DNA of 64,000 nucleotides. Origin: Niabella soli DSM 19437 (GTDB lineage: Bacteria > Bacteroidota > Bacteroidia > Chitinophagales > Chitinophagaceae). Position numbers and translations under genes: made by a program. The notes beneath the pieces are model-generated. The model was not told where the DNA came from. It saw nothing but the letters and a program-made list of their open reading frames with translations, and searched no databases. Positions 17,444 through 25,985 of this stretch are shown here, one piece after another (position 1 is the stretch's first letter; every line of letters starts with the position of its first letter). Where the stretch lies: NCBI RefSeq assembly GCF_000243115.2, contig NZ_CP007035.1:2046001-2110000 (forward strand), read 5' to 3'.

Positions 17444-18643
17444 TTATGCCGTTTGTCCCGGATAGACTTTCAATGCCTGCTCCAGGCAATCCATAGCAGC
17501 GGCAATCGCCTCCCGGTTCAATACATAGGCAAAGCGTACTTCATTTTTTCCCAGCCCGGGAGTGGCGTAAAAGCCGGTTGCCGGCGCCAGCATCACTGTC
17601 TGCTTTTTATATTCAAAGGACTCCAGCAGCCACTGACAGAACCGGTCACAATCATCTATCGGCAATTTGGCTATGGCATAAAAAGCGCCACCAGGGTTGG
17701 GGCAAAAAACACCTTCCATGGCATTCAGCCGCTGCACCAGCAGGTTCCTGCGGCTTTCATATTCCTCTTTTGTTGCTGCGAAATAATCCGGAGGCAAATC
17801 CACCGCCGCCTCGCCCATGATCTGGGCCAGTCCGGGGGGGCTTAACCGCGCCTGCCCGAATTTTAATGCCGCCGCATATACCTCTTTATTTTTTGTCACC
17901 AATGCACCTATACGGGCGCCACAGGCGCTGTACCGCTTACTGATCGTATCCAGCAACACCACATTGTCATCTACGCCCGATAGCTGCAGGGCGCTTATAT
18001 AATCATCTTCGGTGTAGCGGAACTCCCTGTAAGCCTCATCGGAAAAAAGATACAGTTGATGCTTTTTACAAATAACGCCCAACGCCTCGATCTCTTCCCT
18101 GCTATAAACATACCCTGTTGGATTATTCGGATTACAGATCAGGATCGCCCGGGTGCGGTCCGTTATTACCCTTTCAAAATCTTCAATAGCCGGCAAGGCA
18201 AAACCCGTTTCAATAGTGGAGGGAATCGGAACTACGGTAACACCCGCTTCACAGGCAAACCCGTTATAGTTGGCATAAAAAGGTTCGGGGATAATTACCT
18301 CATCTCCCGCATCCAGGCAGGCAAAAAACGCAAACAGGATCGCTTCGCTGCCGCCGGTAGTGATCATAACCTGTTCATGTGTTACCGCCACCCCGACACG
18401 CTTATAATATTGCACCAGTTTTTTCCGGTAACTTTCGTTACCCGCACTGTGCGAATATTCCAGTATGGGCATATCCATGTCTTTCACCGCCTGCATAATG
18501 GCTGGGGGTGTTTCAATATCCGGTTGCCCGATATTAAGGTGATATACGGTAATACCCCTTTGTTTTGCCGCCTCAGCATAGGGTACCAGCTTGCGGATCG
18601 GAGAAGCAGGCATCTGCACGCCTCTTTGAGAAATTCTAATCAT
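17444..18643 (-). CDS. Class I/II PLP-dependent aminotransferase
   Basis: Fold-type I aminotransferase of 399 residues. It shows the family motifs NPNNPTG (171-177), SDEAYREF (201-208) and the Schiff-base lysine in DTISKRYSACGARIG (Lys236). The overall pattern resembles aspartate/aromatic aminotransferases (AspC/AatA class I-gamma), but the amino donor is not determined by what I can see. I chose the ATG at 18643 (MIRISQRG); the frame extends to 18679 with sequence unlike the family. It is transcribed alone, toward the bidirectional terminator at 17396-17427. Confidence 0.9.
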   Translation of the reverse strand: MIRISQRGVQMPASPIRKLVPYAEAAKQRGITVYHLNIGQPDIETPPAIMQAVKDMDMPILEYSHSAGNESYRKKLVQYYKRVGVAVTHEQVMITTGGSEAILFAFFACLDAGDEVIIPEPFYANYNGFACEAGVTVVPIPSTIETGFALPAIEDFERVITDRTRAILICNPNNPTGYVYSREEIEALGVICKKHQLYLFSDEAYREFRYTEDDYISALQLSGVDDNVVLLDTISKRYSACGARIGALVTKNKEVYAAALKFGQARLSPPGLAQIMGEAAVDLPPDYFAATKEEYESRRNLLVQRLNAMEGVFCPNPGGAFYAIAKLPIDDCDRFCQWLLESFEYKKQTVMLAPATGFYATPGLGKNEVRFAYVLNREAIAAAMDCLEQALKVYPGQTA

Positions 18644-18732
18644 ACTGAAAAATAAAGGGCAAAAATAAAAAAATTCCACCTTTACAGATGGAATAAGTTG
18701 AAACTGTTCAATAATACTAAAAAACTAAACTC

Positions 18733-19122
18733 TTAAATAATCTCACCCGTAAAATATACCGTTTTTGGTTGCGCCCCTTTTATTTTAATGGTAACATCTT
18801 TCTTAAAAGTACTTCCAACGGCAGCCGTAGCATCATACCCTACTTTGATCTTTCCAACTTTACCCGGCATGATTGGTGCAGAAGGTTTTTCAGCCACCGT
18901 GCAGCCACATCCAACCATCACATTTTGTACAATAACGGGCTTTTTGCTGATATTGGTAAACTCCATATAGAAAGTGGTCCCTTTCTTAAACTTCAATTTA
19001 CCCAGATCATACTCGTCCTTTACCATCTTTATCACCTGGTCTGCCGGAACCCCTTCCTGTGCATAGCCGGTAACCGCAAATCCAAAAAATAACAAAACTG
19101 CCAAAAGGTAAAACTTCTTCAT
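18733..19122 (-). CDS. DUF1573 periplasmic protein
   Basis: Small exported protein of about 129 residues with a signal peptide (cleavage near GYAQ). The body matches DUF1573: FEFTNxSKKPVxxxxVxxGCGCT-type core seen here as MEFTNISKKPVIVQNVMVGCGCTVAEKPSAPIMPG, then a beta-rich Ig/ASPM-like end. Such proteins are common in Bacteroidota and have no assigned biochemical function. Start at 19122 (MKKFYLL) or two codons earlier. A -7 box TACCTTTG lies about 40 bp upstream on the minus strand (19161-19168). Confidence 0.88.
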   Translation of the reverse strand: MKKFYLLAVLLFFGFAVTGYAQEGVPADQVIKMVKDEYDLGKLKFKKGTTFYMEFTNISKKPVIVQNVMVGCGCTVAEKPSAPIMPGKVGKIKVGYDATAAVGSTFKKDVTIKIKGAQPKTVYFTGEII

Positions 19123-19160
19123 AATCATTAATTATTTTTGATAACATAAAATAAAGATAA

Positions 19161-19168
19161 CAAAGGTA
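19161..19168 (-). promoter_or_regulatory. -7 box of the DUF1573 gene
   Basis: TACCTTTG on the minus strand fits the Bacteroidota -7 consensus TAnnTTTG and matches the -7 box of the tetR promoter exactly. The -33 region is only T-rich, so the match is partial. Confidence 0.5.
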
Positions 19169-19242
19169 CACCATAGATGTTTGGTGTTTTAAAAAAGTTG
19201 CATCAGTTAATACTAACTAACAAGAGTTAGCATTCAAATCCC

Positions 19243-19250
19243 TATTTTTG
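19243..19250 (+). promoter_or_regulatory. -7 box abutting the E1 dehydrogenase start
   Basis: TATTTTTG fits TAnnTTTG and ends only five bases before the ATG at 19256. If it is used, the transcript would have essentially no leader. No convincing TTTG is found about 20 bp upstream. Confidence 0.4.
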
Positions 19251-19255
19251 CCGAT

Positions 19256-21643
19256 ATGGAGCATAATACTTCCGACCTTATTACTTCTACGAATATGTTG
19301 TCATTTGATAAATTCAAAGATGGTGTGCTGCACGACTATTATGTAGCTTCCCTTAGCCGGGAAACCAGTCTTTTAGGCCGCAGGGAAGTGCTTACCGGAA
19401 AAGCCAAGTTTGGGATATTCGGAGATGGCAAGGAAGTAGCGCAGGTGGCTATGTCGAAATTCTTTCAGCCAGGCGACTGGCGCAGCGGGTATTACAGGGA
19501 TCAGACCCTGATGTTTGCTATTGGCGTTGGCACACCACAACAATATTTTGCACAGCTTTATGCAGACCCCGATCCTCAAAATGAGCCTTTTAGTGTTGGC
19601 CGCCAGATGAATAGCCACTATACTTCAAGAAATGCAGATGCAGAAGGTAACTGGCTCGACCTGGTGCATATAAAAAATACGGCAACGGATATGGCGCCCA
19701 CGGCGGCACAGATGCCCCGCTCCTACGGATTGGCGTATGCCTCAAAATGTTTCCGGGAAATTCCGGAATTACAACAGTTTACCAATCTCTCCAATAACGG
19801 CAACGAGGTATGTTTTTGTACCATTGGTGACGCCTCAACCAGCGAAGGTCATTTTTGGGAAATTGTAAATGCGGCGGGAGTAGCCCAGATACCGTTGGTG
19901 ATATTTGTTTGGGACGATGGCTATGGCATTTCAGTGCCAAGGGAACTGCAAACGACTAAGGGCTCTATTTCAGAGGCGTTGAAAGGTTTTGAAAAAGAAG
20001 AAGGCACGAATGGATTTTATATTCAGAAAGTGAAAGGCTGGGATTATATGGGCATGATTGAAGCCTTTGAAGAAGGCATCAGCCTGGCCCGCGAAACCCA
20101 TACACCGGTGATCTTTCATGTAGACGAATTAACCCAACCCCAGGGGCATAGTACGTCCGGCAGCCATGAGCGTTATAAAAGTCCGGAACGGCTGGAATGG
20201 GAACGCGAAAGAGACTGTCTGAAAAAGTTAAAAGAGTGGATTTTAAAGAACGGACTAAGCGACGAGGCCACCCTTGAAAAAATTGAACAGGATGCCCGCG
20301 CAAATGTAAAAGACGCGCGGGATAAAGCGTGGAAGGACTATATAAAGCCCATAAAGGCGCAGGTTGAAACAACCCGTAATATACTTAACGAGCTGGCAGA
20401 ACAGCTCCCTGAAAAAGCCGGGGACATAAAAAAATTGCTCCCCGATCTGGTAACCAACCGGGAGCCGCTCCGGAAAAATGTTTTACAAACATTATATAAA
20501 GCCATTTTAATTGGCGGCAACCAGGCCGTAACCGCACAACAGTATTATGATACTTTGTGCGCGGAAAATGCGGTCATTTATAACTCGAATTTGTATGATG
20601 AGGGTCCTAAAAGTGCGTTGAAGGTAAAGCCGGTTGCACCGGTGGTTACCGCTGATTCTCCGGTACTTAACGGATATGAGATCCTGAATCATTATTTTGA
20701 TCAGTTATTCAGCAACAATCCCAAAGTGATTGCCTTTGGAGAAGACCTGGGGAAGATAGGCGATGTCAACCAGGGGTTCGCCGGTCTGCAAAAAAAACAT
20801 GGCCCGGAACGCATCGCCGATACCGGTATCCGTGAATTATCGATCATGGGACGCGGCATTGGCCTTGCTTTGCGCGGTTTGCGGCCCATTGCGGAGATCC
20901 AGTACCTGGACTACCTGGTATATGGTTTACAACCGTTGACCGATGATGTGGCGTCCCTGCAATACCGTACGGGCGGACAGCAATTTTGCCCGTTGATTGT
21001 ACGCAGCCGGGGGCATCGCCTGGAAGGCATTTGGCACAGTGGCTCTCCAATGGGAATGATCATCAATTCGCTCAGGGGCATCCATATTTGTGTGCCCCGG
21101 AATATGGTGCAGGCAGCCGCTATGTACAATACGTTGTTACAAAGCAATGACCCCGGTCTAGTTATTGAAAGCCTGAATGGTTACCGCTTAAAAGAAAAGC
21201 TCCCTGAAAACCTGGATACAATGACCCTAGCCTTTGGTGTTCCGGAAATTTTACACCCGGGAACCGATATTACAATTGTCAGTTACGGGTCAACCCTTCG
21301 TGTGATCCAGGAAGCCATCAAAATAGTAGAGCCGCTGGGGGTTAGCTGCGAGCTGATCGATGTGCAGACCTTACTTCCCTTTGATATTCATCACAGCATT
21401 TTGCACTCGCTGAAGAAAACAAACCGGATCGTTTTTATAGATGAAGATGTACCGGGAGGCGCTACGGCTTTTATGCTTACGAAAGTAATAGAGGAACAGG
21501 GCGGATACCGGCACCTTGATGTAGCCCCCAGAACTATTACGGCTAAAGAACACCGTCCGGGTTATGGCAGTGATGGTGATTATTTCAGCAAGCCGAATGC
21601 AGAAGAAGTTGCGGCAACACTGCTTGATATGATGAAGGAATAG
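19256..21643 (+). CDS. 2-oxo-acid dehydrogenase E1, fused alpha and beta subunits
   Basis: Thiamine-diphosphate enzyme of 795 residues that decarboxylates a 2-oxo acid and passes the acyl group to a lipoylated E2. Residues about 20-340 are the E1alpha part (ThDP/Mg motif around GDASTSEGHFWE...WDDGYGIS; CxNN replaced by DDGYGIS). A linker with charged helices spans about 320-460. Residues about 475-795 are the E1beta part (IAFGEDLGKIGDVNQGF, GIGLALRGLRPIAEIQY, and the C-terminal transketolase domain GTDITIVSYGSTLRV). In many bacteria these are two genes. No E2 or E3 gene is adjacent, so the complex identity (branched-chain or pyruvate type) is open, with branched-chain type favoured by resemblance. 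Confidence 0.92.
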   Translation: MEHNTSDLITSTNMLSFDKFKDGVLHDYYVASLSRETSLLGRREVLTGKAKFGIFGDGKEVAQVAMSKFFQPGDWRSGYYRDQTLMFAIGVGTPQQYFAQLYADPDPQNEPFSVGRQMNSHYTSRNADAEGNWLDLVHIKNTATDMAPTAAQMPRSYGLAYASKCFREIPELQQFTNLSNNGNEVCFCTIGDASTSEGHFWEIVNAAGVAQIPLVIFVWDDGYGISVPRELQTTKGSISEALKGFEKEEGTNGFYIQKVKGWDYMGMIEAFEEGISLARETHTPVIFHVDELTQPQGHSTSGSHERYKSPERLEWERERDCLKKLKEWILKNGLSDEATLEKIEQDARANVKDARDKAWKDYIKPIKAQVETTRNILNELAEQLPEKAGDIKKLLPDLVTNREPLRKNVLQTLYKAILIGGNQAVTAQQYYDTLCAENAVIYNSNLYDEGPKSALKVKPVAPVVTADSPVLNGYEILNHYFDQLFSNNPKVIAFGEDLGKIGDVNQGFAGLQKKHGPERIADTGIRELSIMGRGIGLALRGLRPIAEIQYLDYLVYGLQPLTDDVASLQYRTGGQQFCPLIVRSRGHRLEGIWHSGSPMGMIINSLRGIHICVPRNMVQAAAMYNTLLQSNDPGLVIESLNGYRLKEKLPENLDTMTLAFGVPEILHPGTDITIVSYGSTLRVIQEAIKIVEPLGVSCELIDVQTLLPFDIHHSILHSLKKTNRIVFIDEDVPGGATAFMLTKVIEEQGGYRHLDVAPRTITAKEHRPGYGSDGDYFSKPNAEEVAATLLDMMKE

Positions 21644-21645
21644 TC

Positions 21646-21716
21646 AGGAATTTCTGATTTGAGATTTCCGATTTGGCAATCACAGTAACGCTCCAATAAC
21701 AAATAACTAATAACTC
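21646..21716. repeat. Word-like spacer before the mutarotase gene
   Basis: Gap made of GATTTGAGATTTCCGATTTGG words followed by an AACAAATAACTAATAACTC run ending at the ATG. It belongs to the same class of degenerate gap words as those at 1403, 3279, 4951 and 12798. Confidence 0.45.
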
Positions 21717-22055
21717 ATGCCTGCCCTAAAAAGATATTGCCTGGCGCTGGATCTTAAAAACGATCCGGAGCTGATCGCCGAATATGAAGCTCATCACAAC
21801 GCCGTTTGGCCCGAGATAAAAAAAAGCATTCTTGAATCAGGGATCCGCCATATGGAAATTTTCCGGATCGAAAACCGGTTGTTTATGATCATGGAAGCAG
21901 CGGAAGATTTTTCTTTTGAGAAAAAAGCGGCCGCAGATGAAAACAATCCCAAAGTTCAGGAATGGGAAGACCTGATGTGGCGCTACCAGCAGGCGTTGCC
22001 GACCGCAAAGCCCGGAGAAAAATGGCTGTTGATGAAATCCATCTTTCGATTATAA
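21717..22055 (+). CDS. L-rhamnose mutarotase family protein
   Basis: Small cytoplasmic protein of 112 residues matching the RhaM/FucU-type dimeric alpha-beta barrel (DUF718). Visible family features are the N-terminal KRYCLALDLKNDPELIAEYEAHHNAVWPEI with a conserved His, GIRHMEIFRIENRLFMIMEA, and the C-terminal WEDLMWRYQ. Family members interconvert alpha and beta anomers of L-rhamnose or related sugars. No rhamnose or fucose catabolic genes are beside it, so the sugar is uncertain. It follows the E1 gene by 73 bp. Confidence 0.85.
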   Translation: MPALKRYCLALDLKNDPELIAEYEAHHNAVWPEIKKSILESGIRHMEIFRIENRLFMIMEAAEDFSFEKKAAADENNPKVQEWEDLMWRYQQALPTAKPGEKWLLMKSIFRL

Positions 22056-22189
22056 GGCTCTCCTGCTTTCAGCAACCTGCGGCCCCTTCTTAACTTTTTA
22101 ACAACTGCCATCAAACCAATTGCACCAATACTTCGTCTAATCTTCAACTTTGGCATTTCAATTGCATAAAGCTTAAAAACAGCATGATT

Positions 22190-22687
22190 ATGAAACATAT
22201 TTTACAATTTGCTTTTATCCTGGTAACCATTGGCGCAATAGGAACGGGTTGCTCAAACACTAAACAAAGCACCTCTTCCGTTGTGCCCCGCACCGACTTC
22301 AAAGGAACCTGGCGGGTAACGAATACAAGTATTGAAGGAACCGATACAAAAAACCTGAAAATACAGGCTTTTGACGACGTAAGTCTTGATTGCTTTATGA
22401 ACAGCGAATGGACCTTACCCAATAACGGATATGGCAGCTACACTATTACCAGCGGCAATTGCAGCAGTGGCCCGCGCCAGATCTTATGGTCGACAAGAAA
22501 CGTAAATGGCGGCACCAATTTTAATTTTAAAAGAGTAGACGGTTTGAAAAAGAACCAGTCGAAGGGCGTAGAACAAGGCTATTCCCTGCAGGTCATTTCG
22601 TCAGATAAAGATCATTTTGTAGCACAATCGCCGGTATCCTTCGAAGGTAAAACGATCTATATTGTATATAATTTTGAAAGAAAATAA
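22190..22687 (+). CDS. Lipocalin-like lipoprotein of unknown function
   Basis: Exported protein of about 165 residues with a lipobox (IGTGC; Cys23 if the ATG at 22184 is used, Cys21 from 22190). The mature part is beta-rich: DFKGTWRVTNTSIEG near the start is the lipocalin-type opening GxW, and VYNFERK closes the barrel. It contains three more cysteines. I recognise no specific function. It is followed by a very strong terminator. Confidence 0.7.
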   Translation: MKHILQFAFILVTIGAIGTGCSNTKQSTSSVVPRTDFKGTWRVTNTSIEGTDTKNLKIQAFDDVSLDCFMNSEWTLPNNGYGSYTITSGNCSSGPRQILWSTRNVNGGTNFNFKRVDGLKKNQSKGVEQGYSLQVISSDKDHFVAQSPVSFEGKTIYIVYNFERK

Positions 22688-22701
22688 ACCATTAACCTAT
22701 A

Positions 22702-22740
22702 CTATAAAAAACCGTTTCGTTTTGAAACGGTTTTTTATAG
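22702..22740. terminator. Strong bidirectional terminator
   Basis: Perfect 17-bp stem (22702-22718 with 22724-22740) around a GTTTT loop, containing AAAAAACCGTTTC/GAAACGGTTTTTT. The T and A runs lie inside the stem, so it works in both directions. It separates the lipoprotein gene from pyrF. Confidence 0.95.
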
Positions 22741-22769
22741 ACCTGTGAGGTTTTAGAAATCTCACAGGT
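22741..22769. repeat. ACCTGTGAG palindrome
   Basis: ACCTGTGAG (22741-22749) and CTCACAGGT (22761-22769) pair perfectly around an 11-base loop. The same ACCTGTGAGG word forms the outer ends of the element at 50541-51008, so this appears to be a member of an interspersed repeat family, though it may also help terminate pyrF. Confidence 0.65.
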
Positions 22770-22777
22770 CTTTCGCT

Positions 22778-23584
22778 TTACAAATAACCCGCCATTTCCT
22801 GTTGATATCCGGCCGCAACTTTTCCTGCCGCCTCGTCAAAGTCAGCAGCTCCTGAAGCATAGATCACCGCGCGGCTGGCGTTTACCAGCAACCCGCAATC
22901 TTTGTTCATTGCTTTTTCCGAAATATCTTTCAGGCTGCCACCCTGTGCGCCTACGCCGGGCACCAGCAAAAAATGATCGGGGATCAATTCACGAACGCGG
23001 GTAAATTCATCTGCCTGCGTAGCGCCTACTACGAACATCAGGTTTTCAGCCGTTCCCCATTCTGAAACTGTTCTCAGCACTTTTTCATACAGCAGTTCTG
23101 AACCCGACTGTTGCAGTTCAAAATCGCCGGCGCCCTTATTAGACGTCAATCCGAGCACAATAGCCCACTTTCCTTCATATTGCAAAAAGGGCTTTACACT
23201 GTCTTCCCCCATATAAGGTGCAACAGTAACAGCATCAAAAGGCATCGTTTCAAAAAAAGCCTTTGCATATTGATCACTGGTATTGCCAATATCGCCCCTT
23301 TTTGCGTCGGCAATTTTAAAATGATCATCACCAATATAATGTACCGTTTTTTCCATAGCTTCCCAGCCTTTCACGCCCCACGCTTCATAAAAAGCGGTAT
23401 TGATCTTATACGAAACACAAGTGGCCCGGGTGGCATCGATAATGGCCCTGTTGAAATTAAAGATCGCATCGGCATCCGTTTTTAAATGTGCCGGGATCTT
23501 ATTCATATCCGTGTCCAATCCCACACACAGGTAGGATTTCTTTTCTTTTATCAGTGCTACTAATTTTTCTCTATTCATATTCAT
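22778..23584 (-). CDS. pyrF: Orotidine 5'-phosphate decarboxylase (type 2)
   Basis: Makes UMP from OMP, the last step of de novo pyrimidine synthesis. The 268 residues show the type 2 signatures: YLCVGLDTDMNKIP, KINTAFYEAWG, the catalytic DAKRGDIGNTSDQYA (Asp-Lys-x-x-Asp array), and the phosphate-binding LLVPGVGAQGG and LVNASRAVIYA. The length is typical for this longer type. The start codon at 23584 overlaps the stop of manA by four bases (ATGA), so the two are translationally coupled. Two further hairpins follow the stop. Confidence 0.96.
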   Translation of the reverse strand: MNMNREKLVALIKEKKSYLCVGLDTDMNKIPAHLKTDADAIFNFNRAIIDATRATCVSYKINTAFYEAWGVKGWEAMEKTVHYIGDDHFKIADAKRGDIGNTSDQYAKAFFETMPFDAVTVAPYMGEDSVKPFLQYEGKWAIVLGLTSNKGAGDFELQQSGSELLYEKVLRTVSEWGTAENLMFVVGATQADEFTRVRELIPDHFLLVPGVGAQGGSLKDISEKAMNKDCGLLVNASRAVIYASGAADFDEAAGKVAAGYQQEMAGYL

Positions 23585-24807
23585 TGATCTTTGCTTTGCC
23601 CTGCCGGTACCGTTGCACGGAACAGCAAGGCCCCTTCTTTTGCATGTATTTTTATTTCGGTTCCTGAAAATGCTATTGCCGCTATATTCCCGGGCTTTAA
23701 TTCAACTGCAGTATCCCCATTATGCAATGCCGCCCGACCGTTTATCAACAACAGTATCTCGGCTGTTGAAGGATGGATCATTATTTCGTCACCGGGTTCC
23801 AGTTCATACCCATTTAGCTGAAAATCGGCAACCGGCGCCGGGTAGTGCTTTTCTTTTTGTCCGTTTTGATTTTTTATTATTTGCGGGTGTGTCGCGGCAC
23901 ATTTTGTATGTTTCAACAACTCCACCGTATCAATATGTTTTGAAGTAAGGCCTCCGCGCAATACGTTGTCAGAGCTCGCCATTATTTCTACATTATATCC
24001 TTCCAGGTAAGCATGAGGCACGCCGGCATCCTGAAAAATCGCTTCTCCTTTTTTTAAATGCACCAGGTTAAAAAAATAGATCGAAAAGATACCCCTGTCT
24101 ATGGTATCGGGCTGCACAAAAGTCTGTGCCGCCCGTGCCGCCCAGAAATCTTCAGCATCTTTCTTTAATTTATCCTGTTGATACAACGGAATGATGCGGC
24201 TGATCAGGGGTTGCAGCAACTCATTCACTTCTTCCTGCGGTAACTCCATCGCCATTTTATACAACCCCTTGTATCCATCTTTTTTGAACACCGGAATGAA
24301 AACATGCAACTCCTCTACTGCCTGCAGGGTGGCCAAAAGCTTTTCTTCCGGTTTAAAGCCATGTAAAAGGTAAAAAGGGCTCAGCGCCACCATTAACTCC
24401 GGCTTGTGATTTTTATCCTTATAGTTCCGGTCCGGGGCATTCAGGGCGATCCCCCTGGCCGTTTCGTTTTCAAAATCAACGGCCGCCTGTTCTTTGGACG
24501 GGTGCACCTGTATCGACAGCATATCCTTCACATCCAATACCTTCAGCAGATAGGGCATTTCTTTAAACGATTGCAGCACCACTTTTCCCAGCAATGCTTC
24601 CCGGTGTTCATCAATAAAATCCCGCAGCAATACTTCGCCCCCATTACTGAGCTGCATCAGGCACCGTGCCCCCGGATGCACACCCATCCAGTACTCCGCA
24701 AAGGGTTTCATTTGCGGATTCTCAATCTGAAGCAAGGAGGGAATAAAGGAAACACCGCCCCAGTCGTAATGTTTCACCTCCCCTTTTAATAGTGCCAGTT
24801 TTTGCAT
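23581..24807 (-). CDS. manA: Mannose-6-phosphate isomerase, class I
   Basis: Cytoplasmic zinc enzyme of 408 residues interconverting mannose-6-phosphate and fructose-6-phosphate. Zinc-site motifs are visible: SIQVHPSKEQA (Gln and His ligands), DKNHKPELMVALSPF (Glu ligand) and DAGVPHAYLEG (second His). The N-terminal KLKGEVKHYDWGG-like segment is typical of type I. I use the ATG at 24807 (MQKLALLKG); the frame runs upstream to 24855 but would overlap the divergent yraN-like gene. It is the first gene of a two-gene operon with pyrF. Confidence 0.94.
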   Translation of the reverse strand: MQKLALLKGEVKHYDWGGVSFIPSLLQIENPQMKPFAEYWMGVHPGARCLMQLSNGGEVLLRDFIDEHREALLGKVVLQSFKEMPYLLKVLDVKDMLSIQVHPSKEQAAVDFENETARGIALNAPDRNYKDKNHKPELMVALSPFYLLHGFKPEEKLLATLQAVEELHVFIPVFKKDGYKGLYKMAMELPQEEVNELLQPLISRIIPLYQQDKLKKDAEDFWAARAAQTFVQPDTIDRGIFSIYFFNLVHLKKGEAIFQDAGVPHAYLEGYNVEIMASSDNVLRGGLTSKHIDTVELLKHTKCAATHPQIIKNQNGQKEKHYPAPVADFQLNGYELEPGDEIMIHPSTAEILLLINGRAALHNGDTAVELKPGNIAAIAFSGTEIKIHAKEGALLFRATVPAGQSKDQ

Positions 24808-24845
24808 ATAAAAAAAAGAATTAACTTGGGGGTAAAGATAACCTA

Positions 24846-25202
24846 ATGGCAACACATAATCAATTGGGGCAGGACGGGGAAGATATTGCGACCGCTTACT
24901 TTGTGCAAAGGAGTTACACCATCTTATTCAGAAACTGGCGGCATTCGCATTACGAGATCGACATCATCGCCGTTAAAAAAGACAAACTCCATTTTATTGA
25001 AGTAAAAACCAGAAGCAGCAGCCAATTTGGCTATCCTGAAGAAAGCGTAACCAAAAGAAAATTCAAATTTTTACAGCAGGCGGCTGATGCATTTTTGTAC
25101 CAATACCCGCAATACCGGTGGATCCAATACGATATACTGGCGATCATTCATTCCAAAAACAAAACGCCGGAGTTTTTTTTACTGGAAGATGTATTTTTAT
25201 AA
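24846..25202 (+). CDS. YraN/UPF0102 family nuclease-like protein
   Basis: Protein of 118 residues with the restriction-endonuclease-like core of UPF0102: LGQDGEDIATAYFVQRSYTILFRNWRH, YEIDIIAVKKDKLHFIEVKTRSS (E-D-ExK nuclease pattern) and KRKFKFLQQAADAFL. A DNA-processing role is suspected for the family but not proven. It is divergent from manA with only 38 bp between start codons, so the two promoters must overlap. Confidence 0.92.
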   Translation: MATHNQLGQDGEDIATAYFVQRSYTILFRNWRHSHYEIDIIAVKKDKLHFIEVKTRSSSQFGYPEESVTKRKFKFLQQAADAFLYQYPQYRWIQYDILAIIHSKNKTPEFFLLEDVFL

Positions 25203-25266
25203 ATACTAAAGCTATTGCGCAAATTTGTAAATTAGCAATCTAAATTTTTATTAAAAAAACAGACCA

Positions 25267-25944
25267 ATGAAGCTACAATCAATCGCTTTTGGAACAATTG
25301 TTCTTGCCACACTATTGGCTTCCTGCAAAGGAGGCAACAACACCGATGCCGCAGCATCCGGGTCCTTTTGTAAAGACTCTGCCTGTATGACGGAGCCGCT
25401 CCGGTTTGGAAGCCCTACGCCCGACAAACCTTTTGTGACGGTTTCGTTTAAGGACTGCAAAATCGATACCATCCATTGGGAGCGGGGAAAGAAAGAAGGC
25501 GTAACGGATATTATCTTCAAGGATTTTATACCTAATGATGTGCGGCCGAGTAAGTCCCTTTTCACCTGCGATATCGTTGCGGATAAATATGCCTGGCTAA
25601 AGTTCAATGATTGCCCTACCGGGAGAGGCTATCTGATCAAGCTTCCGTTCGATAAAAAGGGAACAACGGAAAAATACAGGAGCGCCATCAATAATTTTGA
25701 TCCTAAATTTAAGGTGGCAGACGGGTTGGTAGCCTATTATGACAATACGTTTATCTATGTGGTAGATATCAATACCGGCCAAACAGCCCAGACCTTACTG
25801 ACCGATACTGGCATTACCGGAATAGACTATGATAATGTACATTCTGTTATCGATTCAGTAAACATCACTAAAAGTAATATATATGCGAAAATCCTTTTTA
25901 AAGAAAAGGAAATTGTGCATAATGAACCTTTGGCGTTTAAATAA
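25267..25944 (+). CDS. Lipoprotein of unknown function
   Basis: Protein of 225 residues with a clear lipobox (LLASC, Cys20). The mature part is beta-rich with no transmembrane segment, contains FCKDSACM and NDCPTG cysteine pairs, and ends in LAFK. I do not recognise a family. A rho-independent terminator follows directly, so the gene is transcribed alone or as the last of its unit. Confidence 0.75.
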   Translation: MKLQSIAFGTIVLATLLASCKGGNNTDAAASGSFCKDSACMTEPLRFGSPTPDKPFVTVSFKDCKIDTIHWERGKKEGVTDIIFKDFIPNDVRPSKSLFTCDIVADKYAWLKFNDCPTGRGYLIKLPFDKKGTTEKYRSAINNFDPKFKVADGLVAYYDNTFIYVVDINTGQTAQTLLTDTGITGIDYDNVHSVIDSVNITKSNIYAKILFKEKEIVHNEPLAFK

Positions 25945-25952
25945 TTTATACC

Positions 25953-25985
25953 CCTGCCTTGTTGCGGCAAGGCAGGATTTTTTTT
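25953..25985 (+). terminator. Terminator abutting the xerD start codon
   Basis: Stem CCTGCCTTG/CAAGGCAGG (25953-25961 with 25968-25976) followed by a T8 run at 25978-25985. The run ends at the base before the xerD ATG (25986). Confidence 0.9.
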
